Notes under the pieces: generated by a model
Seen by the model: the letters and a program-made list of their open reading frames with translations, nothing else
Told to the model about the DNA's origin: nothing
Database searches by the model: none
Made by a program: the position numbers and the translations under genes
Shown: piece after piece, positions 22,988 to 32,307 of the stretch
How positions within the stretch are numbered: the stretch's first letter is position 1
Layout: each line of letters begins with the position of its first letter
Source of the DNA: Azolla caroliniana
Taxonomy: Eukaryota > Polypodiophyta
Direction of reading: 5' to 3'
Assembly: GCA_043228905.1 (NCBI GenBank)
Contig: JBHGNT010000003.1
Location: 3,968,001-4,032,000 of the forward strand
Length of the DNA stretch: 64,000 bases

Positions 22988-23267
22988 TGTCGAATACATG
23001 TGTATAATGGACGTATTCACACCATCCCGTCTCGGCCATTTATGTAATTAGCATAAAGGGTAGTTGCCCTAAGTCGGTCACTATATATAGTGACCTTGTA
23101 ACCTCTTTGTGAGGTTGGTTGTTGTATTGTTGCTTTATGAAATAAGAAGTACTTTTGTGTCTCTCTCTCTCTCTCTCTGTGCAACGACCTACATTCTGTC
23201 ATACACAGGGAATAAACAGGAATCGAGTGCTTCTCGATCTTCCGCACAGACGACATTGCTTCCAACA
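22988..23267 (+). repeat. 5' LTR of intact copia
   Basis: Begins TGTCGAATACATG and ends TTGCTTCCAACA. It contains the promoter palindrome at 23076-23095 and a (CT)n run near 23160-23178. Confidence 0.96.
23076..23095 (+). promoter_or_regulatory. TATA box within a perfect palindrome
   Basis: GGTCACTATATATAGTGACC is a perfect 20-nt palindrome centred on the TATA element of the LTR. It is repeated at 28227-28246 in the 3' LTR. Its position, about 90 nt into the LTR, suits the U3 core promoter. Confidence 0.75.
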
Positions 23268-23269
23268 TC

Positions 23270-23281
23270 TGGTATCAGAGC
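23270..23281 (+). other. Primer-binding site (initiator tRNA-Met type)
   Basis: TGGTATCAGAGC starts two bases after the 5' LTR and matches the usual copia primer-binding site complementary to the 3' end of initiator tRNA-Met. Confidence 0.92.
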
Positions 23282-23928
23282 CTGCACAGTAGTCGGTCCT
23301 TCAATCCGCTGTCGGCCGTCGTCTCTGCATTCGGTTTCCTGCGTCATTCGAAGAAGAGAGAAGAAGAAGAAAAACAGGTTTGCATCTCATCGCGTTAGAT
23401 CATCTTTGCTTGGAGTAAGCCAGCAGGTTGTACTTCCCTCCTTGTGATCGTAACCGCTCGAGGTGAAATCCCCTTGTGCATCATTGACACGATCGTGCTC
23501 CATTCGGTTAAACGGCATCCGAAGAGGTCTCCAAACGCTGCTCGTTGTAACCACTCGGTGCAGATCGGTCTCAAGACAACAACCCCAATTCGTGCTTCAT
23601 CCGGCTAATTGACATTCGAGAGGATCAGTTGGATCTGTCTCTCTCGTCGCTGCAGCCACCCGAAGCAGAATCGGTTCAGATAATCGGTTTCAATAATCGG
23701 TATTCGGCACATATATCCGAAGCGAACCGGGCTCACTCCGACTCGGCAACATTCGGGAAGACCAGTCGGTTCTGTCCCTCAAGCTACCGGAGTCAATTCG
23801 AGCAAGTTCCGAAGCCGAACCGACTCGGGTTCAAATCCGACTAGAACGATATCGGGTGAGCCAACCGGCTGCACTCCAACAAGGTTCACAGTCAACTCCG
23901 AACCGAGCTTCGTCAACCAAAACCGAAT

Positions 23929-26900
23929 TTGATGGCATCAACATCCGGCTCGTCAGAAATGAGTCTACGCAAGTTCGATGGATCGAACTTCAACTTCTGG
24001 AAGGAACAAATGCAGGACTATCTCATAGTCAAGGGGCAAATCGATCCCATCGAAAATGAAGAACCTCCAGAAGGATACAAACCAATTGAGTGGCAGAAGC
24101 TGGACAGAATCGTCCGCGCCACGATTCGGATGCACCTATCGGAATCGGTATACTTCACGGTGCAATCGTGTACAACAGCATTCGAACTGTGGAAAACACT
24201 GTCGGACACTTACGAAAAGAAGGTCGCCGCAACGAAGATGTTTCTGATCCGGCGCCTCTACAACTTGCGGATGAAAGAATCCGACTCGGTCCAAGCACAC
24301 CTCAATGAGTACGAAAGCATAAGCTCCCAAATCTCGTCACAGGGGACGGCAATCGAGGATGAACTCAGAGCAATGATACTCATGAGCAGCCTTCCCCCAT
24401 CATGGGAAACTTTCGTCACAACCGTGTGCAACGCGTCAACCACGGCTGTTAAATACTCCGAAGTCACGAGCGCAATCCTGACCGAAGCAGCTCGGAGAAA
24501 GTCTTTCGCCAAAGACTCAACAGACGACGCCTACGTAGTACAAGGTTCGACAGACCGATCGAACATACGAGGAAGAGATTCCTCACGACCGCCGAACAAT
24601 CAGCGAAGACGGAGCCAGTCACGGGATAACCGAATCTGCAACTATTGCAAGAAACCCGGACACATCAAAGCCGACTGCCGCGCACTCAAGAACAAGAACA
24701 ACAAGAAGAGTGGCCGGCATGAGGAGATCAATTACGTCAGCTTCTCAGCTGATGTGCTACCAGAAGACCCGAATATACTATCAATCGAAAATCCAGTCGG
24801 CTCAGAAGTTCTGCTCACGACTGAAGAATCGAGCACATGGCTCTTAGATTCGGGCGCGTCATTTCACGTGACTCCTCATCGATCCCAATTTCGGCAATAT
24901 ACGATCCGTCACTCCGACTCAGTTCGGGTCGGCAACTCACAACACTGTGACATCATCGGAATCGGCACAGTAGAGCTCAACCTTGCAGGTGGCTCTACAC
25001 TTGTACTCCACAATGTCCGACATGTACCCGAGCTCTCAAGGCCATTGATCTCAGTCGGACAACTAGATGAAGACGGCATTCGTGCCGGTTTCTCTTCGGG
25101 AGGGTGGACACTCCACAGGGGGAACCTCCTGCTTGCTAGAGGACCCAAGATACACTCACTGTATCCGTTACATGTTACGCTCAGAGAGGGTAACCTGTTT
25201 TTGGTGGATATTCCTGTGTCATCACTATGGCACCGACGATTGGGACACCTCAGCAAGGCCGGCATCACGCATCTATCTAGAGCCGGATACATCCCCAAAC
25301 TCTCCTTCTCCGACCATCAATTCTGCGAGCATTGCCAGTATGGCAAACAAGCCGCCGCATCACACCCGACATCAGCACCAAGAGAAACGAGACCTCTCGA
25401 TTTGGTCCACTCGGACGTCTGCGGCCCAATGCCGCATCAGTCTCTAGGCGGTGCATCTTACTTCGTCACTTTCATTGACGACTCGACTCGAAAGGTGTGG
25501 GCGTATCCAATTCGCACCAAAGATCGTGTCTTCTCGATCTTTTCAGATTGGCTCGCTATGGTGGAAAATCAAACCGACCGAAAGCTGAAATGCTTTTGGA
25601 CAGACAATGGGGGAGAGTTTAAATCCGAAGAATTCGTCAAATTCTGCCGACAACGCGGCATCCGACGTGAACTTACGGCACCACACAGTCCGGAGCAAAA
25701 CGGGATTGCAGAACGAATGAATTGGACAATCCAAGAACGGACAGTTTCCATGCTCCAACACTCCGGACTGTCGGATGGCTTCTGGGCAGAGGCTCTACTC
25801 ACGGCAGTACACATAATCAATATGTCGCCAAGTAGACCTCTAGGACTTCAAATTCCTCAGGAATTATGGATCGGCAGCAAGCCGAATTACGACAAGCTGA
25901 GGATCTTCGGATGCGAGGCGTACGCCCTTATTCCGAAAGATGATCGCCGAAAACTTGCACCTCGGTCCAGGAAATGCATTTTCCTTGGATATGGATCAGA
26001 CGGCGAAATGGGATACCGACTCTGGGACCCCGAACGCAGACAAATCGTTCGAAGTTCGGACGTTGTGTTCAACGAGTCGACTATGAATCCATCGGTCGAC
26101 AAACCGATCGAAGTCCGAAGGGTAACATTCTCCGATGTGCCGACCCTTCAAGAAGGCCCCGCTCTCAACACACGGTCAGCTTCACGGGTAGCTGAACCTT
26201 ATACTACCGACTCGGACAACTCTGACTCGGCACAGCCGAATGATTCGGTTTCGGACCATCCGACCCCGATACCCGATGCGACCAGTCCAATCATACCTCG
26301 ACGATCCGAGAGACTGTCGCAACCTCCGGAGAGGTATTCTCCTGGAATTTTCTTCACCGACGCCGGCGAACCGACGTCTTACGAAGAAGCATCGACATCT
26401 GTCGATTCGGCCACCTGGCATCTGGCGATGGAGTCGGAAATGCACTCCATCCGGGCAAACAAGACTTGGGATCTGGTCGAATTACCTAGGAACCGACGTG
26501 CTCTTCCTTGCAAGTGGGTTTATCGACTAAAAGAGACGTCTGATTCGACCACCCCAAAGTACAAGGCCAGATTAGTTGCGAAGGGCTTCCGACAAGAATA
26601 TGGCGTCGACTTCGACGAGATTTTTTCACCAGTGGTGAAAATGACAACCCTTCGTCTTCTGCTCGGCGTCGTGGCAGCCGACAACTTGGAGCTGATTCAG
26701 CTAGATGTCAAAACAACCTTCCTCCATGGTGATCTCGAGGAGGAAATTTATATGGAGCAGCCAAAAGGCTTCGTGGCAACTGGCCAAGAACATCTAGTCT
26801 GCCGACTCAGGAAGAGTCTATACGGCCTCAAACAGGCACCGCGACAATGGTACAAGAAGTTCGACGACTTCATCCAATCAATCGGCTTCTCCAAAAGCGA

Positions 26901-27945
26901 TGAGGACCATTGTCTCTTCACCAACACAGCTCGAGATGGATCACCCATCTTCCTCATCATTTACGTGGACGACATGCTAATTTCTGGACGCCACGCGGGC
27001 GAACTTTCCGATCTAGTTCGGCAACTGCGGTTGAAGTTTGCCATGAAGGACCTCGGTCCGGCACGACACATCCTTGGCATGAAAATTAGTCGGCATCGCG
27101 ATAAACGACATCTTTTTTTGTCTCAGACCGACTATATCGGACGTGTCTTGGAACGCTTCAACATGCAATCAGCCAAATCTGCTTCAACCCCGCTCCCCAT
27201 GAATCTTCGGCTCTCTCAGCGAGACTGCCCGACATCCGGTTCGGAGGGGGAAGATATGAAGTCGGTACCGTATGCACCGGCAGTCGGCTCCCTTATGTAC
27301 CTGATGGTCGCGACACGGCCTGACATCTCTCATGCCGTAGGAGTCGTTAGCAGATTTATGCACAATCCTGGCCGATCGCATTGGAACGCAGTCAAGCATG
27401 TGTTCAGATATCTGGCTGGCACAAAAGACCATGGCATTCTTTTCGGACCGAACCGAACCTCAGGCGTAGTCGGTTACACCGACTCGGACTTCGCCGGCTG
27501 TATAGACAGTCGGAAATCAACAACCGGATACTGCTTCAAATTCGGCAATGGAGCAATCTCGTGGAAGTCGAAACTTCAGGAGTGCACAGCGACCTCAACG
27601 ACCGAAGCAGAATATGTAGCTGCGTCCGACGCAGCAAAAGAAGCTTTGTGGCTCGGTCGGCTGGCGCACACGTTTCGACAAGTCGAACATGACTCGGCTC
27701 CAGTTGTCTACAGCGACAGTCAAGGTGCTGTTGCCTTGTCGAAAAATCCGGTTCACCACAACGCCTCCAAACATATCGACGTTCGATATCACTTCGTTCG
27801 GGACTGCGTCATTTCAGGGAAAATCGGTCTAGAGAAAATATCTACAACCGATAATGTCGCAGATGGAATGACCAAATGTCTCTCGGCAGACCGTTTTCGG
27901 TCTCTTCGGCATCAGATGGGCGTAACGACAAACCATTCCGGTTAG
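23929..27945 (+). CDS. Copia gag-pol polyprotein, 1338 aa
   Basis: A single open frame carries all copia domains in order. Gag is at about 1-230 (LRKFDGSNFNFWKEQ), with a CCHC zinc knuckle CNYCKKPGHIKADC at 237-250. Protease has active-site DSGAS at D307. A pre-integrase block follows (LWHRRLGHLS). The integrase has its DDE residues at D496, D559 and E589. Reverse transcriptase has YVDDM with D1014-D1015. RNase H is C-terminal (YTDSDFAG, TSTTEAEY). It is processed into a capsid and enzymes that reverse-transcribe and integrate the element. The length is normal for plant copia. Two unusual residues are seen: DVKTTFLHG in place of the usual DVKTAFLHG, and RMNWTI where an Arg is common at the Trp. 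No stop or frameshift. The 5' leader of about 660 nt contains several short upstream reading frames. The start at MMAS is the first ATG that precedes gag homology. Confidence 0.96.
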   Translation: MMASTSGSSEMSLRKFDGSNFNFWKEQMQDYLIVKGQIDPIENEEPPEGYKPIEWQKLDRIVRATIRMHLSESVYFTVQSCTTAFELWKTLSDTYEKKVAATKMFLIRRLYNLRMKESDSVQAHLNEYESISSQISSQGTAIEDELRAMILMSSLPPSWETFVTTVCNASTTAVKYSEVTSAILTEAARRKSFAKDSTDDAYVVQGSTDRSNIRGRDSSRPPNNQRRRSQSRDNRICNYCKKPGHIKADCRALKNKNNKKSGRHEEINYVSFSADVLPEDPNILSIENPVGSEVLLTTEESSTWLLDSGASFHVTPHRSQFRQYTIRHSDSVRVGNSQHCDIIGIGTVELNLAGGSTLVLHNVRHVPELSRPLISVGQLDEDGIRAGFSSGGWTLHRGNLLLARGPKIHSLYPLHVTLREGNLFLVDIPVSSLWHRRLGHLSKAGITHLSRAGYIPKLSFSDHQFCEHCQYGKQAAASHPTSAPRETRPLDLVHSDVCGPMPHQSLGGASYFVTFIDDSTRKVWAYPIRTKDRVFSIFSDWLAMVENQTDRKLKCFWTDNGGEFKSEEFVKFCRQRGIRRELTAPHSPEQNGIAERMNWTIQERTVSMLQHSGLSDGFWAEALLTAVHIINMSPSRPLGLQIPQELWIGSKPNYDKLRIFGCEAYALIPKDDRRKLAPRSRKCIFLGYGSDGEMGYRLWDPERRQIVRSSDVVFNESTMNPSVDKPIEVRRVTFSDVPTLQEGPALNTRSASRVAEPYTTDSDNSDSAQPNDSVSDHPTPIPDATSPIIPRRSERLSQPPERYSPGIFFTDAGEPTSYEEASTSVDSATWHLAMESEMHSIRANKTWDLVELPRNRRALPCKWVYRLKETSDSTTPKYKARLVAKGFRQEYGVDFDEIFSPVVKMTTLRLLLGVVAADNLELIQLDVKTTFLHGDLEEEIYMEQPKGFVATGQEHLVCRLRKSLYGLKQAPRQWYKKFDDFIQSIGFSKSDEDHCLFTNTARDGSPIFLIIYVDDMLISGRHAGELSDLVRQLRLKFAMKDLGPARHILGMKISRHRDKRHLFLSQTDYIGRVLERFNMQSAKSASTPLPMNLRLSQRDCPTSGSEGEDMKSVPYAPAVGSLMYLMVATRPDISHAVGVVSRFMHNPGRSHWNAVKHVFRYLAGTKDHGILFGPNRTSGVVGYTDSDFAGCIDSRKSTTGYCFKFGNGAISWKSKLQECTATSTTEAEYVAASDAAKEALWLGRLAHTFRQVEHDSAPVVYSDSQGAVALSKNPVHHNASKHIDVRYHFVRDCVISGKIGLEKISTTDNVADGMTKCLSADRFRSLRHQMGVTTNHSG

Positions 27946-28130
27946 AGCCGGACACAGAGCAGGATGGTTCCCGACAACCGACATCAGCTCCTTAATGATC
28001 GGCCTCAACTGTTCCGACCCGACCAGTTCGGTCTTCTGTCTTCGGATCCTGCCGACTCGAACAAAGCTGATATGTCCGAGAACCTAAGTCTATACCTGTA
28101 ATCTTAGATAACCCATGTATACGCCCATTA

Positions 28131-28138
28131 CGGGGGAG
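28131..28138 (+). other. Polypurine tract
   Basis: CGGGGGAG lies directly before the 3' LTR and is the expected plus-strand primer site. Confidence 0.85.
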
Positions 28139-28418
28139 TGTCGAATACATGTGTATAATGGACGTATTCACACCATCCCGTCTCGGCCATTTATGTAATT
28201 AGCATAAAGGGTAGTTGCCCTAAGTCGGTCACTATATATAGTGACCTTGTAACCTCTTTGTGAGGTTGGTTGTTGTATTGTTGCTTTATGAAATAAGAAG
28301 TACTTTTGTGTCTCTCTCTCTCTCTCTCTGTGCAACGACCTACATTCTGTCATACACAGGGAATAAACAGGAATCGAGTGCTTCTCGATCTTCCGCACAG
28401 ACGACATTGCTTCCAACA
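28139..28418 (+). repeat. 3' LTR of intact copia
   Basis: Same length as the 5' LTR, with no differences found on reading. Followed by target duplication CTATT. Confidence 0.96.
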
Positions 28419-29725
28419 CTATTGTCATGGAAAGATCTACACAGATGGATAGGGAACCCACTCCCCGGAACTAGCAAACTGCCACCCAGATAGGGCCTCC
28501 CTTGTGTGACTTCCAAGAGGAGTGTAAGGCCCAGATCGCTCTGGCCGAGTTGGTAGAACAAAACCACAACAACAGTATTGGCCAACTACGGGAACAAGCC
28601 GCGGGCCGTGAAGCTGACCTCAAGCGACTGCTTGCTGAAAGCTCGACTGCACTTAAAGGACAGGAAAGAGAGGTGAGGAACCTTCAGGTCTCTATCACCG
28701 AGGCCAAAGAATGATTCATCAAAGAAGCAGAAAGGAATAGCCAACGGGAACGCGAGCTATTCGCAGACAACCAGGAATTACGCCGTCAACAAAGGGCATT
28801 ACAAGAATTGGCAAACGAACACATGCAAAAGTGGAGGATCTCTGAAGAGCAAAGGACGAAAATTTTCGATGCTTATCACTAGTTGCAAACAGAGGACATC
28901 GCCGCTAGGGAACGACAACGAGACGCTTGGAGACAGGAAATGGACAAAACTGTAACTCAGCTCACCAAACGTTATGAGCAGACAATCGTGCTCGTAACCG
29001 CAAAAGCAAAAGATAACCAAGCTAATATGGCGCACCTCGTCCGCAAATGCCAAGAAGACGCCAAGGCCGCAAGGGAGGAAGTGGAAGTTCATCGAGCTAG
29101 CATCGGCATGGACGATACTAAATTAAAGATCCTAATAAACAAGTATCGCCAACAATTCACCAAGAAGATCGAGGAAATGCTCGACCGTGTATGGCAGGAA
29201 TGGTCAGCCCAAGCCGTTGAACTACACATATTATGCGCGGACGTCGAGAACTGAAGGAAGGAGGGCCGAGGGTTTTACAAGATGGATGACACTAGAATCC
29301 AGACCTTTCGTGAACACTTGATTGAGGAATATCATACCTTAGCAGCATCCCACACTGCGGCCATCGAGCAACTTCTAGAGGATTTCAACGACGAGCAAAT
29401 GATGTTTCGTCTAGAAGCCGAAGCTTATGAGAAGGAGCGCCTAGCTACCGTGACTAATAGAGCTCCCACAACCGATGAGCACGAACCCGAGCCAACCACC
29501 ACGGAAGCCAGACAGGAGGAACCCGCCCCTACAGATCCCACATCACACCCGAGGCCACAAACTACGACCACGACCTTGCCTGAATCGGAACCAACAAAGG
29601 GCAGCACACGCGAAGACACAACCATCCCTGACTCGGCAGCAAAACCCCCATCACCAACCACACCTTCCATGCCAGACCAACCCCATGCCCCCGAGGATAT
29701 CCTTGGTATATTAGAAGAGGATTAA

Positions 29726-30130
29726 AACAAACCCATAAGCCCCTTGTATAAACAGGCAACTTTTGTAAACTTTTTGTTTTTGCAAAAACCGTTGTTATCC
29801 CTCTACTTGGTGAACTGTGGGTCCGACGGACAAAGTCTTGTTCCACGGGCGTGCGAGTTTGTCCATAGGCTAGAAATATAAATACATAATATGTAAACTC
29901 GTCGGTAGGTAGAAAAGTAGGTGAGGAAATAGGTAGAACGAGAATAAGTCGAGTTTTAGCCCTCACAATCAGCCGATGGCTGGACTCTGTCTAAAAACAG
30001 AGGACTATATAAACTGAGATCTGCATACCTCGAAGGGGGGGATTTCTAGACTATTTAGCAAGATTAATATCGTAGCACTGAGCTCTGCACAAACTGTTTC
30101 CGACCGAGAGTCGTGTACTGTAATCACTGT
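29726..30130. other. 3' untranslated part of the Tat-like element
   Basis: Non-coding. It contains a purine run (GAAGGGGGGGA, about 30032-30042) that could be a polypurine tract, but no convincing LTR follows. The block GTGGGTCCGACG ... TCCACGGGCGTGC (about 29818-29855) is echoed at 30180-30215. Confidence 0.4.
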
Positions 30131-30222
30131 GAGCTTTCTCATTTAATGGATAAGGCACTTGACTTCTAATCAAGGGATTGTGGGTTCGACGTGCAATGCA
30201 CTGTCCCACGGGTGTGCCAGGT
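30131..30222 (+). other. Degenerate tRNA-Arg(UCU)-like sequence
   Basis: Contains TTTAATGGATAAGG (A-box-like), an anticodon arm CTTGA-CTTCTAA-TCAAG with UCU in the loop, and GTGGGTTCGA (B-box-like). The T arm is broken by about 14 extra bases before TCCCAC, and the acceptor ends do not pair. It is a tRNA pseudogene or SINE-like head, not a working tRNA. Confidence 0.55.
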
Positions 30223-30555
30223 GTTACACGTATAGGTGTACGGGAGGGTTAGGTGTAATGTGGAAGGTGGTGTGTAAGGTGTAATATGAAATGTGAATTT
30301 GTGAGTGTTAGGTGGGGTAACTAGGTGTAACTACACCCATTCGGCTTTTTGTAATGATCACGTCTTGTGCTATTTAAACCCCACCCGTGGGGCATGAAAA
30401 AAAACAGAAATATATTAAAGCTACCCTCAACTCGTTTCTGTCTCGATTCCCTCTCTCTCATTCATTCTCTGTCTATGCATCTCTTTCTCCCTCTCCCCTC
30501 ATATTCAAACCCCCTTGGGAGGGGGGTGGAGCCGATCTCCATCCCCCACCCATCA
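30223..30555. other. Spacer, GT-rich then CT-rich
   Basis: Repeated AGGTGTAA-like words occur at 30230-30330, then a TATTTAAA box near 30370 and a CT-rich stretch. No gene is seen. It may be LTR-derived. Confidence 0.4.
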
Positions 30556-31133
30556 ACAATGAACATGGATGGGAACTGATAAGAGCTGGTTCCTGTGTCT
30601 GGGAACATGCAGTCGTGGAATGTGTGGAACTCTTGTTTGCCTGCCATGTCCCAGAGAGACACTCGAATTCCCTCTTTCTTGATGGCTTGCACCTCGATTC
30701 CTTGTGTTCGACCTCCAGTAAACAGGGATCTCTCCCGATCTCTCTTTCGCCCGTAAATGGAACGCTCCAAACAAAATGCAGTGCAAGTGTGTTAGTGTGC
30801 ATTTATCCTCATCAATCTGGCTTGTCTGATTTTTCAGTATTTGAGAGAGTGTGGGCATGTTATGTTGCCTGCAAATGGATCTCCGCAGATGAACAATCGG
30901 ATGGACGTGTTGTTTTCGATATATTCATTCGCTTAAGCTCACGACCTAAAAAGATAATCAACGACTAATAGACGTCTTATTTTATTTCCACGAAGGGATG
31001 CCTTGAAAAATAGGTGTGATGCTTGGTAGCCTTGATAATATTGTTGTAAAATATTTATGATCAATTCAAGTGGATCGCATGCACTCGCTTCAAATCGGAT
31101 CCCAACATGAAATTGCGCTGGTTCCTGATAGTG
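30556..31133 (-). pseudogene. Roco scrap B (exon 1 end to early Roc)
   Basis: Minus-strand text matches the family from RNQRNFMLGSDLKRV (31133 side) through GDPFAG, the intron (again starting GC) and Roc as far as PSMF, including SLWDMAGKQEFHTFHD. It is interrupted by about 150 bp of foreign AT-rich sequence (about 30920-31070) between the LRR end and the P-loop. It has lost about 30 nt covering the acceptor and KTTL. Both ends stop abruptly. Not functional. Confidence 0.8.
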
Positions 31134-31159
31134 AGAAAAGGCCAAAAACATAATTTCTT

Positions 31160-31326
31160 ACTATTAAGCATAGGTATAAAAGCAATAGAAACGAGGGTTT
31201 CTTTGTGCCCCAAAAGGTTGTTTGTGTATTTTTTCTGTTTGTGTGCTGTTCGACATTTTCTCTGCTGGTAAGGCAAAACAGCAGCTCGTCCGCCTCCATC
31301 GTTCTTCTCCAACAGTGGTATCAGAG
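31160..31326 (+). repeat. Copia LTR end with primer-binding site
   Basis: CTCCAACA at 31307-31314 followed by GTGGTATCAGAGTGC looks like the junction of a copia 5' LTR and its primer-binding site. The left LTR limit is not defined and no gag follows, so this is a small remnant. Confidence 0.4.
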
Positions 31327-31599
31327 TGCAGGGATTCGTGAAGATTGCATGTGGCAGAAAGCATCTGATTTCTCAGTTTTTCCCCCTCTGCGCATGTTAT
31401 TTTTCCAGGACCTCGACAGAGGTAATATCTAGTACACGTTTCTATATGAACATTCTTCGTGCCAATTTTTTTTGGGAAAAGAAAAATAGACCTTTGGTGA
31501 AAGGTAGAAACAGAGAGGACTCACTGTTTCTAGTATATAGAAGAGAGGATTTACACATAAAAACTTGTATTTGGTTTTTCCGATGCTTGCTCACTTGAT

Positions 31600-32290
31600 G
31601 TGAGATTGTGACGTTGGAAGTACACATGGATGCACTGAACCTGTCCTCCAAATGGCGGGAGAAACTAGGTTTGAGATCCATGTTTAGAATCCATCCCGTT
31701 TGGGGGGCCCAATTGACCCCTTTTCGTGGCCTAAAGTAAGCGAAACGTAACCTCAGTAGCATTTTCCAACAATCATTTCCTGGTTGGAGTCCTCGCACCA
31801 CAAATTTGGCAAGTAAGGCTTTCGATTGTGAAAGGGGATCAATAACACCCAATCCCCCTCTCGACTTAGGCGTTGTGAGTATAGGCCACGCCACCTTGGC
31901 GCGAGCTATATGGTCTTCCTTACCAGACCAAATGTAGTTGCGGACCAGTCATTGAATCTGATGTATACTTTCCTTGGAGATTGTCCAACATGATAGACTG
32001 TACCATGTTGTTGCAAGGAGTACCTGATTTGCCACTATGATGCGACTTGCTAGCGACAATTTTTTAGAGCTCCAATGTATCAACTTTTGTTGAATGGAAA
32101 GGATAACGGGTGCAATCATAGTCTCCAGCAGTATCTTGAAACCAATTTGGAAGCCCAAATATTTGGTGCTCGCTCCTTGATTGATCCACTTGAAAGCGGG
32201 GTGTGGGTGCCACGCCGGATGTGTTTCCTGAGAGAGCCATATTGCACAGGATTTGTGCCAATTGATCATGGCGTTGGATCACTTACAAAA
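31600..32290 (-). pseudogene. LINE reverse transcriptase C-terminal remnant
   Basis: Minus-strand frames read INWHKSCAIWLSQ, KYLGFQIG, HWSSKKLSLASRIIVANQVL and then GGLGVIDPLSQSKALLAKFV. These are typical of the thumb and post-RT region of plant LINE ORF2 proteins. The catalytic palm is missing and the frame changes near 31900-31950. It may be a different LINE from the endonuclease remnant next to it. Confidence 0.8.
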
Positions 32291-32307
32291 TAAAACTAGC
32301 CCACTTT

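Larger units (their letters stand above)
22988..28418 (+). mobile_element. Intact Ty1/copia retrotransposon (5431 bp)
   Basis: A complete element: 280-bp LTRs at 22988-23267 and 28139-28418, a 5-bp target duplication CTATT (22983-22987 and 28419-28423), a primer-binding site for initiator tRNA-Met, one uninterrupted gag-pol frame and a polypurine tract abutting the 3' LTR. On reading, the two LTRs show no differences, so insertion is very recent. It sits in the coiled-coil extra ORF of an older gypsy element. All parts needed for autonomous movement appear present. Confidence 0.97.
21272..29725 (+). pseudogene. Long coiled-coil extra ORF of the Tat-like element, split by copia
   Basis: Downstream of the integrase lies about 3.0 kb of decayed coding sequence (21272-22987 and 28424-29725) once the copia element is removed. 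It starts ATG at 21272 (MPLVASQETRSWLQQRGLGG), has TGA near 21442, and continues open to 21862 (EYFGMYLMLGKAYRTYGGPN). Later blocks are glutamine-, glutamate- and alanine-rich with heptad spacing (22409-22735, 28502-28714, 28883-29254, 29282-29725), ending in a Pro/Thr/Glu-rich tail at DILGILEED. Several stops and frameshifts occur. Tat-group gypsy elements are known to carry additional ORFs after pol; a structural or nucleoprotein role is only a guess. I do not recognise a domain in it. Base composition is clearly GC-richer than the surrounding spacers. Confidence 0.6.

Noticed and set aside
23017-23268. Antisense open frame repeated at 28168-28461
   Set aside because: It is the reverse strand of the two copia LTRs; identity simply reflects LTR identity.
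26240-26530. Open frames on both strands inside 24-27.9 kb
   Set aside because: Shadows of the copia gag-pol frame, favoured by its GC-rich codons.
30131-30222. Functional tRNA-Arg gene
   Set aside because: Acceptor stem does not pair and the T arm carries an insertion.
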